Below the pieces are notes generated by a model. That model was not told the DNA's origin and did no database searches. It worked only from the letters and a program-made list of their open reading frames with translations. DNA of 64,000 bases from Mycobacterium marinum (GTDB lineage Bacteria > Actinomycetota > Actinomycetes > Mycobacteriales > Mycobacteriaceae), in contig NZ_CP024190.1 in the NCBI RefSeq assembly GCF_003391395.1, positions 5,766,001 to 5,830,000 of the forward strand, in the 5' to 3' direction. Made by a program: the position numbers and the translations under genes. Position 1 is the stretch's first letter; every line of letters begins with the position of its first letter. Positions 36,375 to 45,311 of this stretch are shown piece by piece.

Positions 36375-37820
36375 CTAACTGACCGGCTCGGTGAGTTCCA
36401 CCGCCGCCTCGCTGACGCGCGGCAGCGTGACGCGAAAGCAACACCCCTCCCCCGGCGCGGTCGTAAGCGTGACATCGCCGCCGTGCGCCTTCACCAGGGA
36501 GTGGACGATCGACAGACCAAGCCCGGTCCCACCACTGGCGCGGGCGCGGGAAGAGTCGGTCCGGTAGAACCGCTCGAATACCCTGGACGCGTCCTCCGCG
36601 GGCATCCCGGGACCTTTGTCTGCCACTTCCAGGACCGCGTTCTGGCCAGCCGTGCCGACCCGCACCGTGACGTCGGCGCTGTCGGGCGTGTGCTGCAGCG
36701 CGTTGCCGACGAGGTTGCTGAGCACCTGGCGCAACCGGGGCTCGTCGCCGAGCACCTCCGGTGTGCCCGGGCCCTCCAGGACTTCGACGGTGATGGCGCG
36801 CTTCCGGTCGATCGCCCGCGCATCGTGCACCGCATCGGCGGCAAGAACCAGCAAGTCCACCCGGTTGCGCTCCAGCGGCCGTTGCACGTCCAGGCGGGCC
36901 AGCGTCAGCAAATCGTCCACCAACAGACCCATCCGGCTGGCTTCGCTCTCGATCCGCGACAGCAACATGGCCACATCGCGCGCCGCGCCCTGGCGATACA
37001 GCTCGGCGAAGCCGCGGATCGTGGTCAGCGGGGTACGTAGTTCGTGGCTGGCATCGGTGATGAAACGCCGCATCCGTTCTTCGGAACTGCGCGCCTTTTC
37101 CGCCGAATCCTCCGACGCCGCCAGCGCTACTTGGATCTGGGACAGCATTCCATTCATGGCGAGCGAAAGCTGGCCCACCTCGGTTCGGGGATCACGTTCT
37201 GGCACCCGGCGATCCAGCTGACCCGAAGCGATGGCCGCGGCGGTCTGCTCGACTTCGGACAGCGGCCGCAGGCTGCGTTGCACCACCGCGAAGCCGGCCA
37301 GGCCGACCACCACAAGTACCCCGGCCCCAATGCCGATCTGCAGCCAGACCAGCGACCGCACCGTGTGCTGAACGTCGGACAGATCGATGGCCACCGTCGT
37401 CAGGCCGCCCTGCGGCCCGTGCACCGAGACCGCCCGCCACTCGATGTTCGAGCCGTTCACCGAGGGCAGCGTCGTCGGATCCGAACCCACGTCGTTGTCG
37501 GCGGGCAGCGCCGGCTCGGCGTTGCGGTCGTTGATGGCCGTCATGGCCCGACCGTCGGGACTGATGCTGCGCACGTAGAACTTCGACGGAGGCCGGGCCG
37601 GGTCGGGGCCTTCAACGCTGGGCATCGAATGCCGCCAGGAGGCTTGCGCCCAGGTGCGCGAGGCTTCCAGCAGCGTCGAGTCGATCCTGCTGACCAGGCT
37701 GTGTCGCAGGATCGAGGTGACCGCCACGCCCGAGGCCAGCAGGCCACACAACACCAGGGCGAGGGTGGCCGCGACCAGACCCACCCGGAGCGGCACTGCG
37801 CGCGGAAGACGTTCGGCCAT
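36375..37820 (-). CDS. phoR: Sensor histidine kinase PhoR
   Basis: 481-residue membrane sensor for the PhoPR system, which controls acidic-pH response, complex lipids and ESX-1 secretion in M. tuberculosis. Membrane spans about 12-36 and 159-180 flank a periplasmic sensor domain; HAMP about 181-235; phosphoacceptor His259 in ITDASHELRTPLTT (the same number as in the M. tuberculosis protein); ATPase boxes NLVGNALQHT, DKGPGMP and GGTGLGLSIV. It follows phoP by 40 bases. Confidence 0.97.
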   Translation of the reverse strand: MAERLPRAVPLRVGLVAATLALVLCGLLASGVAVTSILRHSLVSRIDSTLLEASRTWAQASWRHSMPSVEGPDPARPPSKFYVRSISPDGRAMTAINDRNAEPALPADNDVGSDPTTLPSVNGSNIEWRAVSVHGPQGGLTTVAIDLSDVQHTVRSLVWLQIGIGAGVLVVVGLAGFAVVQRSLRPLSEVEQTAAAIASGQLDRRVPERDPRTEVGQLSLAMNGMLSQIQVALAASEDSAEKARSSEERMRRFITDASHELRTPLTTIRGFAELYRQGAARDVAMLLSRIESEASRMGLLVDDLLTLARLDVQRPLERNRVDLLVLAADAVHDARAIDRKRAITVEVLEGPGTPEVLGDEPRLRQVLSNLVGNALQHTPDSADVTVRVGTAGQNAVLEVADKGPGMPAEDASRVFERFYRTDSSRARASGGTGLGLSIVHSLVKAHGGDVTLTTAPGEGCCFRVTLPRVSEAAVELTEPVS

Positions 37821-37860
37821 CGCGGCGCTCCTCCCTAACCTGCCGGGCTAGGGAGCACGC

Positions 37861-38583
37861 TCATCGCGGCTCCCGCAGCACATAGCCGACCCCACGCAAG
37901 GTGTGCAGCAGCCGCTTGTCGCCGGTATCGATCTTGCGCCGCAGATACGACACGTAGGACTCGACGACGTTGACGTCGCCACCGAAGTCGTAGCGCCACA
38001 CATGGTCGAGAATTTTCGGCTTGCTCAGCACCGTGCCCGCATTGATCACGAAATAACGCAACAAGGTGAACTCGGTGGGCGATAGCGACACCGGCTGGCC
38101 GGCCTTCCACACTTCGTGGGTTTCCTCATCGAGCTCGATATCGGCGAACGTAAGGCGGGAATTGCGCGGCTCTGCGCTGCCCTTGCCGGCGCGGCGCAGA
38201 ATTACCCGCAACCGGGCAACGACCTCTTCCAGGCTGAAGGGCTTTGTCACGTAGTCATCGCCGCCCAGGGTCAGCCCCGCGATCTTGTCCTGCAGCGAGT
38301 CCCGGGCGGTCAAGAACAGTGCGGGTGCATCGATGCCGTCGGCGCGCAGCCGCCGCAGCACGCCGAAGCCGTCCATCCCAGGCATCATCACATCGAGAAT
38401 CACCGCGTCCGGGCGGGTTTCCCTGGCCCGATCCAACGCCTGCGCGCCGTTGGTCGCCGTGTGCACCTCGAATCCCTGAAACTTCAGACTGACCGAGAGC
38501 AGCTCGACGATGTTGTCCTCGTCGTCGACAACGAGGATGCGTGCTTCTGGTGTGGTGGCCTCGCCCGGGGTTGTGGCTGTCAT
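37861..38583 (-). CDS. phoP: Response regulator PhoP
   Basis: 240-residue OmpR-type regulator. Phosphoacceptor Asp64 (VILDVMMPGMDG) with Asp20/Asp21 and the KPFSLEE lysine; C-terminal winged helix with VNVVESYVSYLRRKID recognition segment. It is seven residues shorter at the N-terminus than the H37Rv protein and nearly identical beyond it. Direct repeats of the PhoP-box type lie upstream, consistent with the known autoregulation. It is divergent from the decapeptide-repeat gene. Confidence 0.97.
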   Translation of the reverse strand: MTATTPGEATTPEARILVVDDEDNIVELLSVSLKFQGFEVHTATNGAQALDRARETRPDAVILDVMMPGMDGFGVLRRLRADGIDAPALFLTARDSLQDKIAGLTLGGDDYVTKPFSLEEVVARLRVILRRAGKGSAEPRNSRLTFADIELDEETHEVWKAGQPVSLSPTEFTLLRYFVINAGTVLSKPKILDHVWRYDFGGDVNVVESYVSYLRRKIDTGDKRLLHTLRGVGYVLREPR

Positions 38584-38607
38584 GACATTAATTCCTGCAA
38601 CATGCGG

Positions 38608-38660
38608 CTGAAAGCTTGCTTAACGTTCATTGTGTACTTCCTGAAAGCTCGTTGACAGTC
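38608..38660 (-). promoter_or_regulatory. PhoP-type direct repeats upstream of phoP
   Basis: On the minus strand AGCTTTCAG occurs at 38641-38649 and 38608-38616, 33 bases apart, and GACTGTCAA at 38652-38660 lies 11 bases from the first. An 11-base period is the spacing of tandem PhoP boxes; three such repeats fit the reported autoregulated phoP promoter of M. tuberculosis. Confidence 0.5.
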
Positions 38661-38732
38661 AACTGCTAATAGTCTGCCAGGAATAGTCGTGCCTGCCCGA
38701 ACCCGGACGCAATTATTGCGGCGCGTCGTGAA

Positions 38733-38738
38733 TAGACT
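38733..38738 (+). promoter_or_regulatory. -10 hexamer TAGACT of a leaderless promoter
   Basis: TAGACT-N6-ATG 38745, in front of the decapeptide-repeat gene and about 73 bases from the nearest PhoP-type repeat. Confidence 0.55.
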
Positions 38739-38744
38739 CACAGA

Positions 38745-39473
38745 ATGAACGTCGGCCAAAGCCTGGTGGCCTTTGCCACCGCCCCCGCCCGCGCCGGCCT
38801 CGCCGCCGCTGAGGCCAGCCTCAACCTCGCGGGAGCCGCCGTTGGCCTGGCCAAGCAAGCGCTCGGCGAAACCAGCACCGATGCCGGCAACAACGCCATG
38901 GCCAGCGTGCTCGGCATCGAGGACGCGATCGTGCGCGCCAACCGGCTGGCCAAGCTGCTCGACGAGGATGCGCCGTTGGGGCGGGCGATCGCGCCCAACG
39001 GCCCGATGGACCGGATGCTGCGCCCGGGCGGGGTGGTCGACCTGCTGACCGCGCCCGGTGGTTTGCTCGACCGCGTGACCGCCGAGGGCGGCGCGATGCA
39101 TCGCGCGCTGCAGCAGGGCGGGCTGGCCGATCAACTGGTCGCCGAGGACGGCTTGATCGAACGGGTCCTTTCCGAGGACGGGCTGGCCGATCGGCTGCTG
39201 TCCGAAGGTGGTCTGGTCGACAAGCTCACCGCCAAGAACGGGCCCCTCGAACAGCTCGCCGATGTGGCCGACACCCTGGCCCGGCTGGCCCCCGGCATGG
39301 AGGCGCTGGAGCCGGCGATCGAGACCCTGCAAGACGCCGTCGTCGCGCTCACCATGGTGGTCAACCCGCTGAGCAGCATCGCCGAGCGCATCCCGCTGCC
39401 GGGCCGGCGTCCCGCGCGCCGTTCGTCCTCGCGCCCGGTGCGCTCCCAGCGAGTGGTCGACGCCGACGAGTGA
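38745..39473 (+). CDS. Decapeptide-repeat protein (Rv0756c-like)
   Basis: 242 residues, function unknown. Residues 1-50 are alanine-rich and helical. From residue 74 to 173 there are ten consecutive units of exactly ten residues with consensus xGGLxDRLxx, for example PGGLLDRVTA, QGGLADQLVA, EDGLADRLLS, EGGLVDKLTA. A hydrophobic helix (AVVALTMVVNPLSSIAERIPLPG) and a basic Arg/Ser tail follow. There is no signal peptide or known catalytic motif. The repeats could form a solenoid or an amphipathic surface. It is divergent from phoP, as Rv0756c is in H37Rv. Confidence 0.85.
   Translation: MNVGQSLVAFATAPARAGLAAAEASLNLAGAAVGLAKQALGETSTDAGNNAMASVLGIEDAIVRANRLAKLLDEDAPLGRAIAPNGPMDRMLRPGGVVDLLTAPGGLLDRVTAEGGAMHRALQQGGLADQLVAEDGLIERVLSEDGLADRLLSEGGLVDKLTAKNGPLEQLADVADTLARLAPGMEALEPAIETLQDAVVALTMVVNPLSSIAERIPLPGRRPARRSSSRPVRSQRVVDADE
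38964..39263 (+). repeat. Coding region of ten decapeptide units
   Basis: Ten 30-base units in phase; the conserved positions are Gly2-Gly3, hydrophobic 4, Asp/Glu6, Arg/Gln7 and Leu/Val8. The DNA is diverged between units, so the repeat is old and kept at protein level. Confidence 0.75.
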
Positions 39474-39500
39474 GGGGTTAGGCTGGCAGCGGTCTTACCG

Positions 39501-39575
39501 GCCTCCTTAGCTCAGTGGTAGAGCACTCGCCTTGTAAGCGAGCGGTCGTCAGTTCAATCCTGACAGGGGGCTCCA
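39501..39575 (+). tRNA. thrV: tRNA-Thr (anticodon TGT)
   Basis: 75 bases including encoded CCA. Acceptor GCCTCCT pairs with AGGGGGC, D arm GCTCAGTGGTAGAGC, anticodon arm CTCGC-CTTGTAA-GCGAG with anticodon TGT at 39533-39535, T arm GTCAGTTCAATCCTGAC. Discriminator T. The gene symbol follows the tRNA-Thr I recall at this place in H37Rv. Confidence 0.97.
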
Positions 39576-39776
39576 CCTGGCGCCCGGCAGCAACCGCCGT
39601 GGGGGCAGCACCAGCCTCGATGGCCGGGTAGGGTCCATTGGCGAGCGCGCCATGGCGATCCAACCCATTGCCCAGTTGTCGGCACCCAGCCGCCCGGCAC
39701 CGCTTCGACGCGCGAAACGGGGCCAGCCGTCATACGGTCGACGCACGGCACCCGGAGAGCAAAGGAGGTAACACCG

Positions 39777-40943
39777 GTGAAAGCGGTGATCATCGGTGCG
39801 GGCATCGGCGGCATGAGTGCCGCGATTGCCCTGCGCCAGATCGGCATTGACACCGAGGTCTATGAGCGTGTCACCGAGAACAAGCCGGTCGGCGCCGCCA
39901 TCTCGGTGTGGTCCAACGGGGTGAAATGCCTCAACTACCTGGGACTCGAGCAGCAGACGGCACGGCTGGGCGGGATCGTCGAGACGATGAGCTACGCCGA
40001 GGCCCACTCCGGCGAGACCATGTGCCGGATCTCGATGCAGCCGCTCATCGAGCAGGTCGGTCAGCGCCCGTACCCGATCGCCCGCGCCGAGCTGCAGCAA
40101 ATGCTGATGGAGGCCTACGGGATCGACGAGATCCATTTCGGCATGAAGATGGTCGAGGTCGCCAACCGCGACGGCGCCGTCACCGCGACGTTCGCCGACG
40201 GCACCATCGCGAGTGCCGACATCCTCATCGGCGCCGACGGCGCAAACTCGATCACCCGGGAATACGTACTGGGCGGGCCGGTCACCCGGCGCTACGCCGG
40301 CTACGTCAACTACAACGGGCTGGTGGAGGTCGACGAAGCCATCAGCCCCGCCAACGAGTGGACCATGTATGTCGGCGACGGCAAGCGGGTGTCGGCGATG
40401 CCGGTCGCCGATGACAGGTTCTACTTCTTCTTCGACGTGGTCGAGCCCGAGGGCCTGCCCTTCGAGAAAGGCACCGCGCGAGAGGTGCTGCGCGAGCAGT
40501 TCGCCGGTTGGGCACCGGGCGTGCAGGCCTTGATCGACAAGCTCGACCCGACGACCACCAACCGCGTCGAGATCCTCGACCTGGACCCGTTCCACACCTG
40601 GGTCAAGGGGCGCGTCGCCGTGCTTGGCGATGCCGCCCACAACACCACGCCCGACATCGGGCAGGGCGGATGCTCGGCGATGGAAGACGCGGTGGCACTG
40701 CAATGGGCGCTCAAGGACAACCCCACCGACGTTGCGGCCGCGCTGGCCGCCTATCAGGCCAGCCGCACCGAACGGGCCGGCGATCTGGTGTTGCGGGCCC
40801 GTAAGCGCTGCGACGTCATCCACGCCAAGGACCCCGATACCACCGCAGCCTGGTATGAGGAGCTGCGAAACGAAGACGGCACCAACATCATTCGCGGGCT
40901 CGTCGCCAACATCATGGGTGGGCCGCTCACTCCGCTGAGTTGA
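39777..40943 (+). CDS. hpxO: FAD-dependent urate hydroxylase (HpxO type)
   Basis: 388-residue flavoprotein monooxygenase. FAD motif VIIGAGIGGMSAAIALRQIG at the N-terminus, middle motif ADILIGADGANS and the third FAD motif LGDAAHNTTPDIGQGGCSAMEDA. The sequence fits the HpxO branch, which uses NADH and oxygen to turn urate into 5-hydroxyisourate, and the neighbours supply the steps before and after. AAAGGAGGT precedes the GTG start. The 3' end overlaps the xanthine dehydrogenase gene by 17 bases, convergent. Other aromatic hydroxylases share the fold, so the call rests partly on context. Confidence 0.88.
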   Translation: MKAVIIGAGIGGMSAAIALRQIGIDTEVYERVTENKPVGAAISVWSNGVKCLNYLGLEQQTARLGGIVETMSYAEAHSGETMCRISMQPLIEQVGQRPYPIARAELQQMLMEAYGIDEIHFGMKMVEVANRDGAVTATFADGTIASADILIGADGANSITREYVLGGPVTRRYAGYVNYNGLVEVDEAISPANEWTMYVGDGKRVSAMPVADDRFYFFFDVVEPEGLPFEKGTAREVLREQFAGWAPGVQALIDKLDPTTTNRVEILDLDPFHTWVKGRVAVLGDAAHNTTPDIGQGGCSAMEDAVALQWALKDNPTDVAAALAAYQASRTERAGDLVLRARKRCDVIHAKDPDTTAAWYEELRNEDGTNIIRGLVANIMGGPLTPLS

Positions 40944-43629
40944 TCGCCCGCCACACTCGGGCCGCGGTCATCGGCAGCCGGGTGACCCGCGCACCGCAGG
41001 CCCGGGCGATCGCGTTGGCCAGAGCCGGCGCCACCGGGTTGTAGGGCGATTCGGCCATCGATTTCGCGCCCAGCGGACCGAGCTCGTCGAAGGTGTCGGC
41101 GAAGTACACCTCGGTGAGGGGCACGTCGACGAACTGCGGAATGTGATAGTCGCGCAGCGTCTGGGTGAGTACCCTGCCGTCGGGGCCGATCTTCAGGTCC
41201 TCATACAGCGCGGAACCGATCGCCTGCGCCACGCTGCCCTCCACCTGCCCGCGGCACTGCTCCGGGTTCAGCACCACCCCGGCGTCGGCGGCCTGAACCG
41301 ACTGCAAGATCTCCACCTGGCCGGTGTCGGTGTTGACCGCGACCCGGAAGGCGTGCACGTTGAACGACACCGACCGCGGTGTCCCGTCCTGGCTTCCCTG
41401 CCCGGTCAACGGCGTCGGCAATTGGCCGAACCCGACCAGCTGCTGCCCGCACTGCACGCCGTGCGGGCCCAGCACGCAGTCGGCCGGCGACGCGCCGGCC
41501 ACCTCGGCCGCGGCGGCGATGATCCGGCTGCGCAACCGTTGGGCCGCGGCCAGCGCCGCACGTCCGGCGATCACGGTTCCGGCCGAGCCGAACGCCCCGG
41601 TGTCGTGCTCGACCACGTCGGTGTCGGACTGGCGGATCACGATCCGGTCGCTGGTGGTGCCCAACGCCGTGGCGGTCAGCTGCGCGTGCACGGTGGTGGT
41701 GCCGTTGCCGAACTCCGAGGTGCCGACGCACAGCGTGTAGACGCCGGCGTCGTCGACCGAGATCTCGGCGGACCCGAAATGCCCGCCCGGGGGCAGCGTC
41801 GCGATCATCGCCAGGGCCATGCCCTCCCCGACTCGCCAGCCCGCGCCGTCGGGAGCCGGTCTGCCACCGCGGCGCAACGCGTCCTGAGCCAGGTCCAGGC
41901 ATTGATCCAGCCCGTAGCTGCCGAACGTCAGATCATTCTCGCCGGCATGGGCATCGACGAACGGGTCGCCGGGCACCACCATGTTTCGGCGCCGGAACTC
42001 GAACGCGTCGATGCCCAGTCGTTGTGCCAGGTCGTCGAGTGCCGACTCCACCGCGAAGACCATCTGGCCCACGCCGTAGCCGCGGAACGCCCCCGACGGC
42101 ACGTTATTGGTGTACACGGCCTCGGCGTCGATGCGCTTGTTCGCACAGCGGTACACCGACACCGACTCGCCGCAACCGTGAAACAGCACACCCCGAGTGT
42201 GGTTTCCGTACGCCCCGGCATCCATCAGGGCATCGACCGCCAGCGCGGTCAGCACCCCATCCCCGTCGGCGGCCACGGTGACGTCGATGCGGTAGGGGTG
42301 GCGGCACGTCGCCCGGACGAACTCGTCGACACGGGTGAACTCGTAGCGCACCGGCCGGCCCAGTCTCAGCACGGCCAACGTCACCAGGTCCTCGGTGAGC
42401 ATCTCCTGTTTGCCGCCGAATCCGCCGCCGACCCGCTTGGTGAAAACGTGCACCTGGTCGCGGTCCAGCCCGAAGACGTGACACAGTTCGTCGCGGACCA
42501 GAAACGGTGTCTGGGAGCTGGTGCGAATCACCAGTCGCCCGCGGCTGTCCCGCCACCCGGTGCAGCCATGGGTTTCGAGGTGGGCCGGCTGCACTCGGGC
42601 GGTCTGCCACCGTCCGCGCACCACCGCTCCGCCGGAGGCCTGTGCGGCGGCAATGCCGGCTTCGACATCGCCGGTGCCGCCATGTAATTCGGCGACCAGG
42701 TTGCGCGCCGGGTCGGCGATGCGGGCCTGGCCGCCCTTGTCGGCGTGCAAGAGCACCGCGCCGGGCGCCCGGGCCTGCTCCGGATCGAACACGGCCGGCA
42801 GTTCCTCGTACTCGATCTGGATCGCCCGGCAAGCTTTTTCGGCGACCGCCACGCTGTCGGCGACCACCGCCGCAACCCGCTGTCCGATGAAGCGCACGGT
42901 GCGGTCCAACACATAGGTGTCGTCGGGGTTGTCGGTGCGCATCTCGTGGCGCGCGGTGGAGAACGCAACGGGTGGGCTGTCGTGGTGGGTGAGGATCAGG
43001 TGGACACCCGGTATCGCCGCGGCCGCCGTGGTGTCGATCGAGGTGATACGGGCGTGCGCGAGCGGGCTGCCGAGCACGGCCAGGTGCAGCAGGCCGGCCG
43101 GCGCGTCGTCTGTGGTGTAGGGCTCGGTGCCGGTCACCACCCGCAATGCCGCCGGTGCGCCGATCGAGCGCCCGGCGTCGGATCCGCTGGGCTTCTCGAC
43201 ATTGACCTTGCCCTCCAGCGCGTCCAGGATCGCCCGGTAGCCGGTGCACCGGCACAGGTTGCCCTTGAGATGCTGTGGCAGATTGGCCAATTCGTCATCG
43301 CCGAAGGTCGACGCGGTGACCACCAGACCGGCCGTGCAAAACCCGCACTGGAAGGCGGCCGCCTCGGCGAAACGGCGCTGCATCGGGTGCAGGTCATCGG
43401 GGGTGCCCAGCCCGGCCACCGTCGTGACGGTGCGGCCCGCCGCGCGAAATGCCGGGAACACGCACGAGTGCACCGCGGCGCCGTCGACCAAGACCGAGCA
43501 AGCGCCGCAGTCACCGGCATCGCAGCCCATCTTGACTTCGAAGTGGCCGTGCTCGCGCAGGAAGGTGCGCAGGCATTGCCCGGCCGCCGGGGTGGCGTCC
43601 AGGTCAGCTCCGTTGACGGTGAACCTCAT
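40927..43629 (-). CDS. Xanthine dehydrogenase, fused iron-sulfur and molybdopterin subunits
   Basis: 900 residues. N-terminal [2Fe-2S] domain with Cys36, Cys41, Cys44 and Cys56, then a second cluster (FQCGFCTAG and NLCRCTGY). The molybdopterin part has VGGGFGGKQEML, GAFRGYGVGQ and the catalytic Glu in GAKSMAESPYNPVAPA. It hydroxylates hypoxanthine and xanthine to urate, with FAD on the next protein. ATG 43629 overlaps the stop of the FAD subunit (ATGA). No XdhC insertase gene is in the window. Two-chain organisation with fused small and large subunits is an unusual but known variant. Confidence 0.9.
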   Translation of the reverse strand: MRFTVNGADLDATPAAGQCLRTFLREHGHFEVKMGCDAGDCGACSVLVDGAAVHSCVFPAFRAAGRTVTTVAGLGTPDDLHPMQRRFAEAAAFQCGFCTAGLVVTASTFGDDELANLPQHLKGNLCRCTGYRAILDALEGKVNVEKPSGSDAGRSIGAPAALRVVTGTEPYTTDDAPAGLLHLAVLGSPLAHARITSIDTTAAAAIPGVHLILTHHDSPPVAFSTARHEMRTDNPDDTYVLDRTVRFIGQRVAAVVADSVAVAEKACRAIQIEYEELPAVFDPEQARAPGAVLLHADKGGQARIADPARNLVAELHGGTGDVEAGIAAAQASGGAVVRGRWQTARVQPAHLETHGCTGWRDSRGRLVIRTSSQTPFLVRDELCHVFGLDRDQVHVFTKRVGGGFGGKQEMLTEDLVTLAVLRLGRPVRYEFTRVDEFVRATCRHPYRIDVTVAADGDGVLTALAVDALMDAGAYGNHTRGVLFHGCGESVSVYRCANKRIDAEAVYTNNVPSGAFRGYGVGQMVFAVESALDDLAQRLGIDAFEFRRRNMVVPGDPFVDAHAGENDLTFGSYGLDQCLDLAQDALRRGGRPAPDGAGWRVGEGMALAMIATLPPGGHFGSAEISVDDAGVYTLCVGTSEFGNGTTTVHAQLTATALGTTSDRIVIRQSDTDVVEHDTGAFGSAGTVIAGRAALAAAQRLRSRIIAAAAEVAGASPADCVLGPHGVQCGQQLVGFGQLPTPLTGQGSQDGTPRSVSFNVHAFRVAVNTDTGQVEILQSVQAADAGVVLNPEQCRGQVEGSVAQAIGSALYEDLKIGPDGRVLTQTLRDYHIPQFVDVPLTEVYFADTFDELGPLGAKSMAESPYNPVAPALANAIARACGARVTRLPMTAARVWRAINSAE

Positions 43630-44450
43630 GCCAGCTCGGCCAGGATCTGCTCGGCCAGCACCAGGCTCACCGCTGCCCGCCAATCGGGATCGCCGTGTGC
43701 GTCGCGGGTCCAGGCGCCATCGGGTATGCCGGCGTGGGCGGCGCGCAGCTCGTCGGTGCCGGGCAGGGTGGGGAACTCAAACACGAAGGGGCGCACGGTG
43801 GCCGCCGTGATCGACAGCACGAAGCCGCCGCCGTCGGACTCGGCGCCACGGCGGCCGATCACCACGATGCCGGAGCGCCCCAGCGCGGACGGGGCGAGCT
43901 TGCGGAAGGCGGTCCGGGCCCGCAGCGCGGCGGCCGGCAGGTGAAAGGAGCGCAGCACGTCGCCGGGCACGAGCACGTTGGCGGCCTGTCCGGTGACGAA
44001 CTCGGCGACCGGCAGCGTGTAGTCGTTGCCATCGGCGCACCAAACCGTCACGCGCGCATCCAACGCGGACAGCAGCGAAATCATGGCGCCGGCCGGAAAG
44101 GACAGGCACACATTGCCGCCGATGGTGGCGGTGCGCCAGATCTTGGCCGACGCCAGCATTGCGGTGCAGCACTGATACAGCAGCGCACCGGCCGTCCAGT
44201 CGGCGGGCAGCCGCCCCGACAGCGTCGAGATCTCGGCAAGTGTGCACGTTGCGGCCAGGTCAATACCGTTGTCGCCGAACGCTATCGGCTGCCAGCCCAG
44301 GCCGGTGATGTCGACCAGGCGGCGGATGTGTGAGTTCGGTTCGGAGAACAGCCAGGTCCCGCCGGCGAGAATGGCGTCGGTGGGCTCCAGCGGCCAGAGT
44401 TCGTCGCGGCGGCTGGGGGTATTGACGATTTCTACGGAGTTGAGATCCAT
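43626..44450 (-). CDS. Xanthine dehydrogenase FAD-binding subunit
   Basis: 274 residues of the CoxM/XdhB type: DAILAGGTWLF (FAD phosphate loop), TIGGNVCLSFPAGAMISLLSALDARV, and the C-terminal CO dehydrogenase flavoprotein domain. It passes electrons from the iron-sulfur clusters to NAD. The start shares one base with the stop of the hydroxyisourate hydrolase (TAATG) and the end overlaps the large subunit, so all are translated as one unit. Confidence 0.88.
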   Translation of the reverse strand: MDLNSVEIVNTPSRRDELWPLEPTDAILAGGTWLFSEPNSHIRRLVDITGLGWQPIAFGDNGIDLAATCTLAEISTLSGRLPADWTAGALLYQCCTAMLASAKIWRTATIGGNVCLSFPAGAMISLLSALDARVTVWCADGNDYTLPVAEFVTGQAANVLVPGDVLRSFHLPAAALRARTAFRKLAPSALGRSGIVVIGRRGAESDGGGFVLSITAATVRPFVFEFPTLPGTDELRAAHAGIPDGAWTRDAHGDPDWRAAVSLVLAEQILAELA

Positions 44451-44770
44451 TAACTCCCCCGGTATGTCGAATACGCGTACGGCGACAACAACAGCGGCAC
44501 GTGGTAGTGGGCGTCGACGTCAGTGAGGTCGAAGGCGATGACGACCTCGGGGTAGAACCCGGCGGTGCCGCTCGCGTCGAAATATTCGCCGGTATCGAAG
44601 CGCAGCCGGTAGATCCCGGCGGCCAGTGTCGCACCGAGCGACTTGATCCGGCCGTCATCGTCGGTGCGGCCGCTGGCAAGAGGTGTTCCGGCGGCGTCGG
44701 TGAGTTCCACGGCAACTCCGGCCGCGGGTCGACCGCTCACGGCGTCCAGCACATGTGTCGAAAGGCTCAT
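44450..44770 (-). CDS. 5-hydroxyisourate hydrolase (transthyretin-like)
   Basis: 106 residues. MSLSTHVLDAVSGRPAAGVAVEL is the family N-terminus with the active His, the middle Arg is in RFDTGEYF, and the protein ends in the diagnostic YRGS tetrapeptide. It converts hydroxyisourate to OHCU. The frame extends 17 codons upstream (GTG/ATG at 44821) into the OHCU decarboxylase gene, but ATG 44770 gives the usual length. Confidence 0.95.
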   Translation of the reverse strand: MSLSTHVLDAVSGRPAAGVAVELTDAAGTPLASGRTDDDGRIKSLGATLAAGIYRLRFDTGEYFDASGTAGFYPEVVIAFDLTDVDAHYHVPLLLSPYAYSTYRGS

Positions 44771-44807
44771 GGGTTCACCATGCCAGGCCGGTAGCCACGC
44801 GCGGCGC

Positions 44808-45311
44808 TCACGCGGGCTCACGCAGCAGCCGCTGCAGCCGCAGCCGGTTGATCCTGGCCAGTTCGTTGCGCATCACCCGGCGTTCGGTTTCCGGGTCGTT
44901 GTCGAGCCGGTCGGTGAGCGTCTCGAGCAAGTCCTCGGCGGATCGTCCGGTGGCGCACACCAAGTAGACGTAACCGAACTTGTCCTCGTACTTGCGATTT
45001 TTTTCGGCGAGTTCGGCGCGCACGGCCTCGCCGGCCCCGGCGACCAGGGCCTGCTCACGCGCCGAGGACGCGTTGTCGGCCCTGGCACCGATGCGCGGGT
45101 GGCCGTCCAGCGCGGCGTCGATCTCGGCCTCGGGCAGCTGGGCCAGTACCCGGTCCGCGCGGTCCAGCAGCGCATCGACATCATCGAACGGCGCGCCGGC
45201 CAGCACCCGGCGCGCCCAGATCGTCGTCGAGCACACGCCGAACAGCAGGTGCATGCGTTGGCGATCCGTGAGGCGATTGAAGCCATCAAGGCCCAGGGCA
45301 GGCTTGGTCAT
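44808..45311 (-). CDS. OHCU decarboxylase
   Basis: 167 residues. 2-oxo-4-hydroxy-4-carboxy-5-ureidoimidazoline decarboxylase, forming (S)-allantoin. The catalytic His71 sits in GHPRIG and the SAREQ motif (83-87) is present, followed by EDKFGYVYLVCATGRS. It follows the permease fusion with no spacer (TAG then ATG), so it is coupled to it. This is the canonical copy, in contrast to the domain fused to the permease. Confidence 0.93.
   Translation of the reverse strand: MTKPALGLDGFNRLTDRQRMHLLFGVCSTTIWARRVLAGAPFDDVDALLDRADRVLAQLPEAEIDAALDGHPRIGARADNASSAREQALVAGAGEAVRAELAEKNRKYEDKFGYVYLVCATGRSAEDLLETLTDRLDNDPETERRVMRNELARINRLRLQRLLREPA

Noticed and set aside
41143..42687. 514-codon plus-strand frame
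   Set aside because: Antisense to the xanthine dehydrogenase gene, which has clear cofactor motifs.
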